Assembly (NCBI RefSeq): GCF_048159605.1
Contig: NZ_JBLREB010000001.1
Location: 434,001 to 498,000, forward strand
DNA: 64,000 nucleotides
Direction of reading: 5' to 3'
Source of the DNA: Ectobacillus polymachus
GTDB lineage: Bacteria; Bacillota; Bacilli; Bacillales; Bacillaceae_G
Made by a program: the position numbers and the translations under genes. Below the pieces are notes generated by a model. The model was given only the letters and a program-made list of their open reading frames with translations. It did not search any database and was not told the origin of the DNA. Position 1 is the first letter of the stretch. Each line of letters opens with the position of its first letter. This document shows, piece after piece, positions 17,540-25,759 of the stretch.

Positions 17540-17794
17540 ATGTTTGCGGTAAGTAGAAAGCGTAGGATGGACAAGCTATTGCTTCAAATCACAGAAAAAC
17601 AAAGTATAATGATTGAGCTTGGCCTGAAAACCGGATTTAATAGTTGTGAAACGATTACAGTAAGCCAAGAGTTAGATGTACTTATAGTTGCTTATCAACG
17701 TTTAAAAGAAGAGCAGCAAAGCTCTAAGACTTGTAAGACATTTTGGTGTTATATAAAGGAATTGTTTCACAAATCTATTTTTCTAAAGAAGTGA
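17540..17794 (+). CDS. Spo0E-like aspartyl-phosphate phosphatase
   Basis: Small (about 84-residue) protein with the Spo0E signature SQELDVLIVAYQR in a helix-loop-helix. Family members dephosphorylate Spo0A~P and restrain sporulation. It follows GAGGGGGAGA with tandem ATG codons at 17537 and 17540; the second has the better spacing, but the choice is uncertain. The C-terminal Cys/Lys/Phe-rich tail is not conserved. The 3' end overlaps the end of a convergent kinase remnant by 20 bp. Confidence 0.8.
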   Translation: MFAVSRKRRMDKLLLQITEKQSIMIELGLKTGFNSCETITVSQELDVLIVAYQRLKEEQQSSKTCKTFWCYIKELFHKSIFLKK

Positions 17795-18050
17795 TAGGAA
17801 GGAATAATTCTACGGTGGTTCCCATGCCTTCCTTGCAAGAAATGCCAATGCTTCCACCGTACAGTTCCATAATACGTTTACAAATAACGAGACCAGTACC
17901 ATTTTCTTTGTTTGTGAAAAAGGGTTCAAATACCCGTTCCTGAACATGTACAGGCATCCCAACACCATTATCAATTATGAGCAATTTAGCCCAATTTTTT
18001 TTCTATTCCAATTTCAAATGTTTCATTATAAAAAGTAAATACAAAAAAGC
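17775..18050 (-). pseudogene. Histidine-kinase C-terminal remnant
   Basis: The readable 69 codons contain a HATPase_c end: DNGVGM (G1 box), EPFFTNKENGTGL (F/G2 boxes), then GTTVELFLP. The G2 box lacks two residues (GTGL-V instead of GTGLGLV). Upstream, a fragment in another frame (TFEIGIE) precedes a stop. The H-box, the membrane sensor and any start are missing. It is therefore a decayed, probably sporulation-type kinase, unlike the intact one at 22245-23546. Confidence 0.75.
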
Positions 18051-18086
18051 GTCTCCTATTTAATTGACGTTTCTATTTTATTATGA

Positions 18087-18134
18087 TATCTTAAATTCAA
18101 GATAATTTTATTTTGTTATCTTAAATTCAAGATT
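18087..18134. promoter_or_regulatory. Twin MhqR-like operators
   Basis: Two nearly identical copies of TATCTTAAATTCAAGATA (18087-18104 and 18117-18134) with 30-bp spacing, about three helical turns. Each is an imperfect palindrome resembling the MhqR box TATCTCGAATTCGAGATA known from Bacillus subtilis. They lie just upstream of the MarR-family gene, which suggests autoregulation. Confidence 0.7.
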
Positions 18135-18153
18135 TTGTAGAGGATGGTTATAA

Positions 18154-18624
18154 ATGAACCAAAATCCGAAAAGAAATGAAATTGACAAGTCATTAAAGAT
18201 TTTTATTGCATTATCTCGTGTGCATCACAAGGTAATGGATGTTTCAAATACATCTATACAATCATATGGCCTAAATCCAACGGAATTTGCAGTGCTCGAG
18301 ATCCTTTATCATAAAGGAAGTCTAGCCCTGCAACAAATAGGAGAAAAAATTCTTATCACAAGCGGCAGCATTACGTATGTCGTTGATAAATTAGAGAAAA
18401 AGAAGCTCGTTAAGCGAATTCCATGTCAGCAAGACCGCCGCGTTATTTTTGCTGAGCTGACTGATAACGGAAAAGGGCTGATGGATGAGATTTTTCCAAG
18501 TCATGAATTGCAGTTGCATGAGTCGCTTATGGTGCTGAGTAATGAAGAGAAAGATCAATTGTTATTGCTATTAAAAAAAGTTGGTAAGTATCCAACTGAC
18601 AAAAGAGAGGAAGAGACATTATGA
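18154..18624 (+). CDS. MarR-family transcriptional regulator (MhqR-like)
   Basis: A 156-residue winged-helix protein with the MarR fold: LNPTEFAVLEILYHKG, then SGSITYVVDKLEKKKLV and the wing CQQDRRVIFAELTDNG. It probably binds the twin palindromes upstream and controls its own operon with the pirin gene, whose ATG overlaps its stop. MhqR in Bacillus subtilis responds to catechols and quinones and controls dioxygenase-type genes; that this one does the same is inference. Confidence 0.85.
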   Translation: MNQNPKRNEIDKSLKIFIALSRVHHKVMDVSNTSIQSYGLNPTEFAVLEILYHKGSLALQQIGEKILITSGSITYVVDKLEKKKLVKRIPCQQDRRVIFAELTDNGKGLMDEIFPSHELQLHESLMVLSNEEKDQLLLLLKKVGKYPTDKREEETL

Positions 18625-19325
18625 TACAAGTATTTCCAGCTGAATCTCGTTATTCTGCAGAGCATGGTTGGCTACACAGTAGATTTAGCTTTTCATTTGC
18701 TGAATATTTTGACCCTGCTAATTTACAATTTGGTCCGATGAGAGTGCTAAACGATGATCGCGTTGAACCGCACCGAGGTTTTGGTATGCATCCTCACCAA
18801 GAAATGGAAATTGTTTCTATCGTATTAGAAGGATTTTTAAAGCACGAAGATAGCAACGGAAATACCGCTACTACGACGTTCGGCGAAATTCAACGTATGT
18901 CAGCAGGTACAGGTATTTTTCATTCAGAAATGAATCCTGCTGACGTAGAAGTGAATTTTTTGCAAATGTGGTTTTTACCGAAGGAACTTGGTACGAATCC
19001 ATCCTATGAAAAGAGTTCTTTTTCTATCGAAAAGATGAAGAATGCTTTATTACCAGTGGTGTCATATCATGCATCGAATTTAGAAGATGTGGCATTCATT
19101 AATCAAGATTTAACCATTTATTTAAGTGATCTAGATGCAGAGCATAGCATTACATTTTCACAAAAGAGTGATCGTAAAACATTTCTTTTCGTTATTGAAG
19201 GAGAAGTAAAGGTAGGAGATCAATGGTTAAATAGAAGAGATTCTGCGCGTATCGAAAATGAGGAAGAACTAATTTTTACTACCAAAGAGGGCTCTCGTTT
19301 TATGGTAATTGATCTACCTTATTAA
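18621..19325 (+). CDS. Pirin family protein (quercetinase-like)
   Basis: A 234-residue bicupin. The N-terminal cupin has the pirin metal-ligand pattern HPHQEMEIVSIVLEG and a later HSEMNPADVEVNFLQMWF with conserved His/Glu. YhaK/YhhW-type pirins can oxidise flavonols; the substrate here is unknown. It overlaps the MarR gene by 4 bp, so the pair is one operon and is probably induced by electrophiles. Confidence 0.88.
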   Translation: MIQVFPAESRYSAEHGWLHSRFSFSFAEYFDPANLQFGPMRVLNDDRVEPHRGFGMHPHQEMEIVSIVLEGFLKHEDSNGNTATTTFGEIQRMSAGTGIFHSEMNPADVEVNFLQMWFLPKELGTNPSYEKSSFSIEKMKNALLPVVSYHASNLEDVAFINQDLTIYLSDLDAEHSITFSQKSDRKTFLFVIEGEVKVGDQWLNRRDSARIENEEELIFTTKEGSRFMVIDLPY

Positions 19326-19343
19326 TATACAATTTAGGAAGGC

Positions 19344-19377
19344 ACCGCGTGGGTATTCGGATACTCCGCGGTTTTTT
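19344..19377 (+). terminator. Terminator of the marR-pirin operon
   Basis: ACCGCG and CGCGGT, with a GGGTAT...ATACTC inner stem, followed by TTTTTT. Confidence 0.8.
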
Positions 19378-19489
19378 CATTTTTTTATAAGAAATAGGGA
19401 ATTTGAATTTGAAATGGAATATACTTTACATATAACGCTATATTGGTACAGGCTTCTGTGCGAGATGGCGAAAAAATAGAGGTGATACG

Positions 19490-21184
19490 ATGAGTTTTGA
19501 ACAATATGAATACATAAGACCGAATATGGATGAAATTTCAACGGAAATGGCTAAAGCCATTCAGCAATTTATGACGGCTTCATCTGCAAGCGAGCAGGAA
19601 GATGCAATGATGCGGGTAAATTCTATTCGCAATGATTATAGTACGATGGCAAATTTGTGCTATATCCGTCATACGATTGATACGAATGATGAGTTTTATA
19701 AAAGCGAACAAGATTTCTTTGATGAAACGTCACCGGTTTTACAGGGGCATGTAAGCAAGTATTATGCAGCTTTGACTTCTTCTCCATATCGAGATGAACT
19801 TGAAGTGAAGTACGGACCGCAGCTATTTGCTTTAGCAGAGAGCGAACTGAAAACGTATTCTGATGAGGTAGTAGAGGATTTACAGATTGAAAACAAGCTA
19901 TCCTCTTCCTATACGAAGCTAATGTCATCTGCGAAAATTCTATTTGAAGGAGAAGAGCGAAATTTATCTCAGCTTGCGCCGTTTATGCAGCAGCCAAGCC
20001 GTGAATTACGTAAGAAGGCAAGCGAAGCGTATTATGGTTTCTTAGCTGATCATGAAGACGAGCTTGATCGTATCTATGACGAGCTAGTTACAGTTCGTAC
20101 GAAAATTGCTAAAAAACTTGGATTTAACAATTTTGTTGAGCTTGGCTATGCAAGAATGTATCGCACGGATTATAACGCAGAAATGGTAGCGGCCTACCGT
20201 AAGCAAGTGTTAGAACATATTGTTCCGCTTGCCACTAAGCTTCGCAGCCGTCAGCAGGTGCGTATTGGTGTAGATAAGCTCAAGTATTATGATGAAGGAT
20301 TTGAGTTTAAATCTGGAAACCCTCTGCCAAAGGGAGATTCACAGTGGATTTTGGAGCAAGGAAAAGAGATGTATCGTCAGCTTTCAAAGGAAACCGATGT
20401 CTTTTTCTCTTTCATGACGAATAATCATCTGCTTGATCTTGTAGCGAAGAAGGGAAAAGCAGGAGGTGGATATTGTACGTTTATCGAAAACTACAAAGCC
20501 CCATTTATTTTTTCTAACTTTAATGGTACATCTGGTGATATTGATGTGTTAACGCACGAGGCAGGCCATGCATTCCAGGTTTATGAAAGCCGCAATGTTT
20601 CCATACCAGAGTACAATTGGCCAACCTATGAAGCATGTGAGATTCATTCTATGAGTATGGAATTTTTCACGTGGCCATGGATGCCTTTATTCTTCAAGGA
20701 AGATACGGAAAAGTATTATTTTTCTCATTTAAGCTCTGCACTCTTGTTTTTGCCATACGGAGTGAGTGTCGATGAATTCCAACATTTCGTATATGAACAC
20801 CCAGATGCGTCGCCTTTAGAACGGAAACAAGCATGGCGAGCTATTGAAAAGAAATATTTGCCGCATCGTGATTATGAAGAGAATGAATTCTTAGAAAAAG
20901 GCGGTTTTTGGCAACGACAAGGACATATTTACAATTCACCATTCTATTATATTGATTATACACTTGCACAAATTTGCGCCTTCCAATTCTGGAAACGCTC
21001 ACGCGCGGAACGAGAAGTGGCATGGACGGACTATGTCAATCTATGTCGCCTTGGAGGAAGTCGGTCGTTTTTACGTCTTGTAGAAGCTGCTCATTTGCAA
21101 TCACCGTTTGCAGATGGATGTGTGGAATCGATTATCGGTGATATTCAAGCATATCTTGATTCCGTTGATGACACAAATATGTAA
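19490..21184 (+). CDS. M3 family oligoendopeptidase
   Basis: Cytoplasmic zinc metallopeptidase of 564 residues. The zinc motif HEAGH is at residues 356-360, followed by a Glu-containing helix (EACEIHSMSMEFF) that supplies the third ligand. Length and the N-terminal helical region fit PepF/M3B-type oligoendopeptidases. The ATG follows AGAGGTG. Single gene between terminators. Likely a housekeeping role in peptide turnover. Confidence 0.9.
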   Translation: MSFEQYEYIRPNMDEISTEMAKAIQQFMTASSASEQEDAMMRVNSIRNDYSTMANLCYIRHTIDTNDEFYKSEQDFFDETSPVLQGHVSKYYAALTSSPYRDELEVKYGPQLFALAESELKTYSDEVVEDLQIENKLSSSYTKLMSSAKILFEGEERNLSQLAPFMQQPSRELRKKASEAYYGFLADHEDELDRIYDELVTVRTKIAKKLGFNNFVELGYARMYRTDYNAEMVAAYRKQVLEHIVPLATKLRSRQQVRIGVDKLKYYDEGFEFKSGNPLPKGDSQWILEQGKEMYRQLSKETDVFFSFMTNNHLLDLVAKKGKAGGGYCTFIENYKAPFIFSNFNGTSGDIDVLTHEAGHAFQVYESRNVSIPEYNWPTYEACEIHSMSMEFFTWPWMPLFFKEDTEKYYFSHLSSALLFLPYGVSVDEFQHFVYEHPDASPLERKQAWRAIEKKYLPHRDYEENEFLEKGGFWQRQGHIYNSPFYYIDYTLAQICAFQFWKRSRAEREVAWTDYVNLCRLGGSRSFLRLVEAAHLQSPFADGCVESIIGDIQAYLDSVDDTNM

Positions 21185-21278
21185 AAAAATATCAATTATT
21201 TTTGCGTTTTTCCATATTCTTTCATGAGATAATGAAAGGGAGGAAAGAACTAGTTTCCCTTTTTATTATTTGACCGGT

Positions 21279-21311
21279 AAGGGTGTTTCTTTCTGAGAAA
21301 CGCCCTTTTTC
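21279..21311 (+). terminator. Terminator after the M3 peptidase gene
   Basis: AAGGGTGTTTCT pairs with AGAAACGCCCTT, then TTT. A weaker hairpin (AAAGGGA/TCCCTTT) lies just before it near 21235-21262. Confidence 0.75.
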
Positions 21312-21406
21312 TAACTTATTTTCTCTACTAAATACTAGCTCTTTTCATTTAAGGATATACAGGATTTTTATTGTTATATGAAGGATGGAAAGGAGAGGAA
21401 TAGGGT

Positions 21407-21916
21407 ATGAAAACAGAGAGTTTATCACATATTTTAAATGAGTTGAAAACTACAAGAGCAGCCATTTTGCGTGAAATTGAGAAGCTTCCAGATACACAGC
21501 TTAACGCAAAGCCAAAGAGGGAAATGTGGAGTATGATTCAAATTCTACATCATCTTCATTTAGTCGAACAATCTGTTACCTCTAATATTACGTATTCACT
21601 GCAAAACTGTGAACCGCAAGATGTACCCCGAAAGATGATACCTGTAACACTTGATCATATCCATATTCCTGATCAATTCATGCCGACAGAAACCATTATG
21701 AAACGTGATCAGATGATAGAGCTGTTGAAAGCATCTCGTGCTAGGCTCCTGAAAGTGTTAGGAGAGATTGAGGATGAACGGGAATTGTGGAGGAAGTCGA
21801 GTTCGCATCCTATGTTAGGGGAACTTGGACTTGGTCAATGGCTGCAGTTCTATGAACGATACGAAAGACAATATTTGTATGAAATTCAAGAGGCGAAGCG
21901 AGCATTACATCGTTAA
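21407..21916 (+). CDS. DinB superfamily protein
   Basis: A 169-residue four-helix-bundle protein with the DinB N-terminal pattern and MWSMIQILHHLHLVEQS, where His residues are typical metal ligands. In the last helix, the usual H-x-x-H-x-x-Q region is YERYERQ, so at least one expected ligand is replaced. Bacillus relatives are often thiol-dependent transferases or unknown. AAAGGAGAGG precedes the ATG. Function is not assignable. Confidence 0.75.
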   Translation: MKTESLSHILNELKTTRAAILREIEKLPDTQLNAKPKREMWSMIQILHHLHLVEQSVTSNITYSLQNCEPQDVPRKMIPVTLDHIHIPDQFMPTETIMKRDQMIELLKASRARLLKVLGEIEDERELWRKSSSHPMLGELGLGQWLQFYERYERQYLYEIQEAKRALHR

Positions 21917-21926
21917 TGCAGGATAA

Positions 21927-21959
21927 AGAAAGCACAGTTGCTAGCAGCTATGCTTTCTT
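21927..21959 (+). terminator. Terminator after the DinB-like gene
   Basis: AAGAAAGCA pairs with TGCTTTCTT, followed by GTGTTTTTT. Confidence 0.75.
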
Positions 21960-22043
21960 GTGTTTTTTAGAAATGCTTATGAAGAATATTTTTATTCGTA
22001 TATGCCATTCTAAAACAGAGATGATGTAAAGGAGTTGATTGAT

Positions 22044-22169
22044 ATGAGTGATAAAAAAAGAGAAGAAAAACGACAATGGAAAGCACGTAAAGAAAATCAG
22101 CAGCCGCATGGAAAAGTGAAATCATTTGCAGAGCTAGCTGAGAATGAAGATACGGATGTAAAGTCATAA
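22044..22169 (+). CDS. Small charged protein (DUF6254-like)
   Basis: A 41-residue highly charged protein: MSDKKREEKRQWKARKENQ, then PHGKVKSFAELAE and an acidic end. AAAGGAG is 8 nt before the ATG, and a strong terminator closes it. I recall similar 35-45-residue Bacillus proteins labelled DUF6254; this match is from memory. Function is unknown. Confidence 0.65.
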   Translation: MSDKKREEKRQWKARKENQQPHGKVKSFAELAENEDTDVKS

Positions 22170-22186
22170 TACGATAGAAGTAAAGG

Positions 22187-22225
22187 GAGCCTTAAAAGGG
22201 AGAAAACCATTTCCTTTTAAGGCTC
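22187..22225. terminator. Bidirectional hairpin terminator
   Basis: GAGCCTTAAAAGG pairs with CCTTTTAAGGCTC. The loop and core (AAAAGGGAGAAAACCATT) are the same as in the hairpin at 8130-8174. Confidence 0.75.
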
Positions 22226-22244
22226 TTTGTGAAATACATTGTTT

Positions 22245-23546
22245 TTATTTTTGAGACAATCCCTTTTTGGTATTAAGGATTCTTGGAAAGGATAATGTAA
22301 AGGTTGTACCGTAATCGGGTTTACTCTCAATGTGAATGGTACCATTCATTGCTTTCATAACACTAAATACGACCATCATTCCCAGGCCTGTTCCTTTTTC
22401 TTTCGTTGAGTAGAAAGGAGAGCCGAGTCGTTTTACTTGATCATCTGTCATCCCTATACCAGTATCTTCTATAATAAGCTCAATAATTTGTTCATTTATT
22501 CCTGTTGAAATCGTTAAGGTTCCACCAGCAGGCATTGCTTCAATGGAATTCTTAAGAATATTAAGCAAACATTGATGTAACTTTTGTTTCTCCCCAAGAA
22601 TGAAAGAAGGAAGATGAGGAGGTGTATATTGAATAATGACATTTGCAAAATTAGCCATCGGTGTAATAAGACTAAGTACGTTCGATAATTCTTGATGTAG
22701 GTCTAATATTTGCATTTTATCGATGCTTGGTTTCGCAAACGTTAGGTAATCCGTTAGGACAATATTGGCCTGATCAATCCCATTAATTGCAATATCTAAG
22801 TAAACCTTTTGTTCATCACGTGAGCATTTCTCTGTTTGAAGAAGCTGCAAAAACCCACGTGTAGAAGTTAGGGGATTACGTATCTCATGTGAAATGGAGG
22901 CGGCCATTTCACCAATAAGATGAAACTTTTCAACATTTATAAGTTCTTCTTGGAGCTTTACTTGTGAATGTAAAATATCTATTAAATAGAGAGTTAATAT
23001 CGTTCCGAATGTTTCACATAGTTGGTAAATAATAATAAAACTAGTATATTCACGCGGGCTCGGAATAATAGCAATAAAGAAAGGGATCCAACCGATTGAA
23101 AATACCATTGAAATACAAATCGCCAGCACCATTTTTTTATAAAAGGAAGCCTGGGAAGCCTGTAGGTAGTTTTTGCGCTTGTACACCAGAACTAAATATA
23201 AAATGGTTGAAGAAAGTAAAGAAGCATACGCACCTGTACCGCCGAGAAATAATCGATAAATATTCATTGCGACCCAAACGATCGCTCCTACAATTGGCCC
23301 GCCAATCCATGTACTAATAATGAGAACAATTGGTCTCATATCGAAACGAAATCCATGATATGGCCCGGCAGCGAATGTTATACAAAGAAAGACAGAAAGT
23401 ACACTTAGAATAATAAATACTGCAGCATTAAGCTTCGGATAGTGCTTTCCTTTTTGTACCCAAAACAAATGATACGTTAAGGTGGATACTAAAATGATGA
23501 GCATGTTCATGAATTGGTAAACGATAAATATCTTCAATGGTGACAT
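22245..23546 (-). CDS. KinB-like sensor histidine kinase
   Basis: A 433-residue membrane kinase. The first ~195 residues are five or six transmembrane helices with an NR/NNIYRLFLGG-type 5TM-5TMR_LYT signature (IVLIISTWIGGPIVGAIVW). The HisKA H-box is SHEIRNPLTST (His near 220), the N-box is NILKNSIEAMPAGG, and the G boxes are DTGIGM and GTGLGMMVV. Length and layout match KinB, which feeds the sporulation phosphorelay. There is no cognate response regulator nearby, as expected for an orphan Kin. Which signal it senses is not visible. Confidence 0.82.
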   Translation of the reverse strand: MSPLKIFIVYQFMNMLIILVSTLTYHLFWVQKGKHYPKLNAAVFIILSVLSVFLCITFAAGPYHGFRFDMRPIVLIISTWIGGPIVGAIVWVAMNIYRLFLGGTGAYASLLSSTILYLVLVYKRKNYLQASQASFYKKMVLAICISMVFSIGWIPFFIAIIPSPREYTSFIIIYQLCETFGTILTLYLIDILHSQVKLQEELINVEKFHLIGEMAASISHEIRNPLTSTRGFLQLLQTEKCSRDEQKVYLDIAINGIDQANIVLTDYLTFAKPSIDKMQILDLHQELSNVLSLITPMANFANVIIQYTPPHLPSFILGEKQKLHQCLLNILKNSIEAMPAGGTLTISTGINEQIIELIIEDTGIGMTDDQVKRLGSPFYSTKEKGTGLGMMVVFSVMKAMNGTIHIESKPDYGTTFTLSFPRILNTKKGLSQK

Positions 23547-23739
23547 AACCTCATTTCAATAAGAAAAGTATTTCTAGGTATATAATACTATTACTAGAAA
23601 AAAATATAAATAGTATAATATTTTAGCTATATCATTCACATTATTTCGTTTTGTTGCGCATTCCTGTTCTTTCTATTACAATACATGGGTATGTAGGGAT
23701 GATATCCGCTACATAGAAAATGAATGAAATGGAAGAAAG

Positions 23740-23757
23740 CCCATGCATATGCATGGG
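23740..23757. repeat. 18-bp perfect palindrome
   Basis: CCCATGCATATGCATGGG, in the leader immediately before the preQ1 riboswitch. Could form an RNA hairpin insulating the aptamer or be an operator. Confidence 0.6.
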
Positions 23758-23790
23758 AGAGGTTCGCGAACTCCCTCTATAAAAAACTAA
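23758..23790 (+). promoter_or_regulatory. PreQ1-I riboswitch
   Basis: AGAGGTTC...CCCTCTATAAAAAACTAA is the compact preQ1 class I aptamer, nearly identical to that of Bacillus subtilis queC. The P1 arms AGAGG/CCTCT and the A-rich tail that forms the pseudoknot are present. It precedes an intrinsic terminator and queC, so preQ1 should turn the operon off by termination. Confidence 0.93.
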
Positions 23791-23792
23791 GA

Positions 23793-23826
23793 AAAACAAC
23801 ATCCTAAGGAGTTGTTTTGTTTTTTG
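23793..23826 (+). terminator. Riboswitch expression-platform terminator
   Basis: AAAACAACATCCT pairs with AGGAGTTGTTTT, followed by GTTTTTT. It directly follows the preQ1 aptamer. Confidence 0.85.
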
Positions 23827-23886
23827 ATGAAGTTCAAGAATGCTCGTCTTCTAACTTTCTGACAAAGAAAAGGAGAATGAGTACGA

Positions 23887-24549
23887 ATGAAGAAAGAAAA
23901 AGCAGTTGTAGTATTTAGCGGAGGACAAGATAGCACCACTTGCTTATTTTGGGCTCTCCAGCAGTTTAAAGAAGTAGAAGCGGTTACGTTCAATTATAAT
24001 CAACGTCATCGTTTGGAAATTGAATGTGCAGCCAGTATTGCTAAGGAGCTTGGTGTGAAACATACGATTCTTGACATGGGTCTCTTAAGTCAGCTTACAC
24101 CGAATGCGTTAACACGAAATGACATTGCGATTACACAGGAGGATGGTGAACTTCCATCTACGTTTGTTGAGGGACGGAATTTATTATTCTTATCCTTTGC
24201 TGCAGTGCTCGCCAAACAGGTAGGCGCGCGTCATATTATTACCGGTGTGTGTGAAACAGATTTTAGTGGGTATCCGGATTGTAGAGATGTTTTTGTGAAA
24301 TCGTTGAATGTAACACTAAATTTAGCTATGGATTACGAATTTGTCATCCATACACCGCTTATGTGGTTAAACAAAGCCGGAACGTGGAAGATGGCAGATG
24401 AGTTAGGGGCTTTCGACTTTGTTCGTGAAAAGACGTTAACTTGTTACAACGGCATGATGGGAGATGGATGCGGAGAATGTCCGGCATGCAAGCTTCGAAA
24501 AGCTGGACTTGATACGTACTTGATCGAACGTAAAGGGGCGAAGGCGTAA
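23887..24549 (+). CDS. queC: 7-cyano-7-deazaguanine synthase QueC
   Basis: Converts carboxydeazaguanine to preQ0 with ATP and ammonia. The 220 residues have the PP-loop FSGGQDSTT near the N-terminus and a C-terminal four-Cys zinc site (CYNGMMGDGCGECPACK). First gene of queCDEF, downstream of the preQ1 riboswitch. Overlaps queD by one base (TAATG). Family length is normal. Confidence 0.96.
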   Translation: MKKEKAVVVFSGGQDSTTCLFWALQQFKEVEAVTFNYNQRHRLEIECAASIAKELGVKHTILDMGLLSQLTPNALTRNDIAITQEDGELPSTFVEGRNLLFLSFAAVLAKQVGARHIITGVCETDFSGYPDCRDVFVKSLNVTLNLAMDYEFVIHTPLMWLNKAGTWKMADELGAFDFVREKTLTCYNGMMGDGCGECPACKLRKAGLDTYLIERKGAKA

Positions 24550-25037
24550 TGGAGCAAGGCTTTTTTGGATTTCGCATTGTGGAGAATTTGCAAAAACTAG
24601 ACAAAGACATAAAGCGTACGCAGTTACGATATCATACAAAGCGTGTGATGGTTTGCAAAGAATTTACGTTTGATGCAGCGCATCATTTACATGCTTATGA
24701 AGGGAAATGTAAAAATTTACATGGTCATACGTACAAAGTTGTTTTCGGGATTAGCGCATATCTGAACGATATAGGGATTGCTGTTGATTTTGGAGATATT
24801 AAAGAAATATGGAAAAATGAAATCGAATTATATTTGGATCATCGCTATGTAAATGAAACGTTGCCGCCGATGAATACAACAGCAGAAAATATGGTTGTTT
24901 GGATTTACGAAAAGATGGAAGCGGCTCTTCAGCTTCGTGACCAGCTCTATAAGGGAGGACGCGTAGAGTTTGTCAAATTGTATGAAACGCCGACCAGCTA
25001 CGCGGAAATGAGACGGGAGTGGATGGAAATTGACTAA
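24549..25037 (+). CDS. queD: 6-carboxy-tetrahydropterin synthase QueD
   Basis: Second step of preQ0 synthesis, making carboxytetrahydropterin from dihydroneopterin triphosphate. The 162 residues contain the zinc His ligands (FDAAHHL and NLHGHTYK) and the catalytic Cys/His region (CKNLHGH). The ~30-residue N-terminal extension (MEQGFFGFRIVENLQK) is characteristic of Bacillus cereus-type QueD. The 3' end overlaps queE by 8 bp. Confidence 0.94.
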   Translation: MEQGFFGFRIVENLQKLDKDIKRTQLRYHTKRVMVCKEFTFDAAHHLHAYEGKCKNLHGHTYKVVFGISAYLNDIGIAVDFGDIKEIWKNEIELYLDHRYVNETLPPMNTTAENMVVWIYEKMEAALQLRDQLYKGGRVEFVKLYETPTSYAEMRREWMEID

Positions 25038-25743
25038 CATTCCAGTTCTCGAGATTTTCGGTCCGACGATACAAGGAGAAGGAATGGTCGTCGGTCAAAA
25101 GACGATGTTTGTTCGCACTGCTGGCTGTGATTATCATTGCAGTTGGTGCGACTCCGCTTTTACATGGGACGGGTCGGGCAAGAATCACATTCAACAAATG
25201 AGTGCGGAGGAGATTTGGACAGAACTAATCCGTCTTGGTGGCAATCGTTTTTCACATGTTACTCTATCAGGAGGCAATCCCGTACTAATTCCTGCGATTG
25301 GAGAGCTTATTACGATCCTGAAGCAGCATCAAATTCGCATTGCTATTGAAACACAGGGAAGCAAGTGGCAGGATTGGTTACTGGAAATTGACGATATTAC
25401 GATTTCGCCAAAACCGCCAAGCTCGCAAATGGAGACGGATTTTTCTAGTCTAGATATGATAGTAGAACGATTGAAGCATCGGAACATGAGTTTAAAAGTT
25501 GTTGTATTCGATAAAAACGACTTTTTGTATGCTAGAAAGATACATGAACAGTACCCAGATGTTCCATTTTTCTTACAGGTTGGAAATGAAGATGTCCATA
25601 CGGAAAATCGTGAAGCGCTTGTTTTTTCATTATTAAAGCGTTATGAATGGCTTGTTACACAAGTTATGGAATCAGATATGAATGATGTAAAGGTACTTCC
25701 GCAGCTGCATGCGCTCGTGTGGGGAAATAAGCGCGGAGTATAA
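25030..25743 (+). CDS. queE: 7-carboxy-7-deazaguanine synthase QueE
   Basis: Radical SAM enzyme that converts carboxytetrahydropterin to carboxydeazaguanine. The 237 residues start with IPVLEIFGPTIQGEG, and the cluster motif is CDYHCSWCD. The GGNP and SPKPP motifs match the family. The start is TTG, overlapping the end of queD. Ends 16 bp before queF. Confidence 0.94.
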   Translation: MTNIPVLEIFGPTIQGEGMVVGQKTMFVRTAGCDYHCSWCDSAFTWDGSGKNHIQQMSAEEIWTELIRLGGNRFSHVTLSGGNPVLIPAIGELITILKQHQIRIAIETQGSKWQDWLLEIDDITISPKPPSSQMETDFSSLDMIVERLKHRNMSLKVVVFDKNDFLYARKIHEQYPDVPFFLQVGNEDVHTENREALVFSLLKRYEWLVTQVMESDMNDVKVLPQLHALVWGNKRGV

Positions 25744-25759
25744 GAAAGGAGAAACACAG

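Noticed and set aside
22245..23546. Antisense ORFs in the KinB-like gene
   Set aside because: Shadow frames of the kinase.
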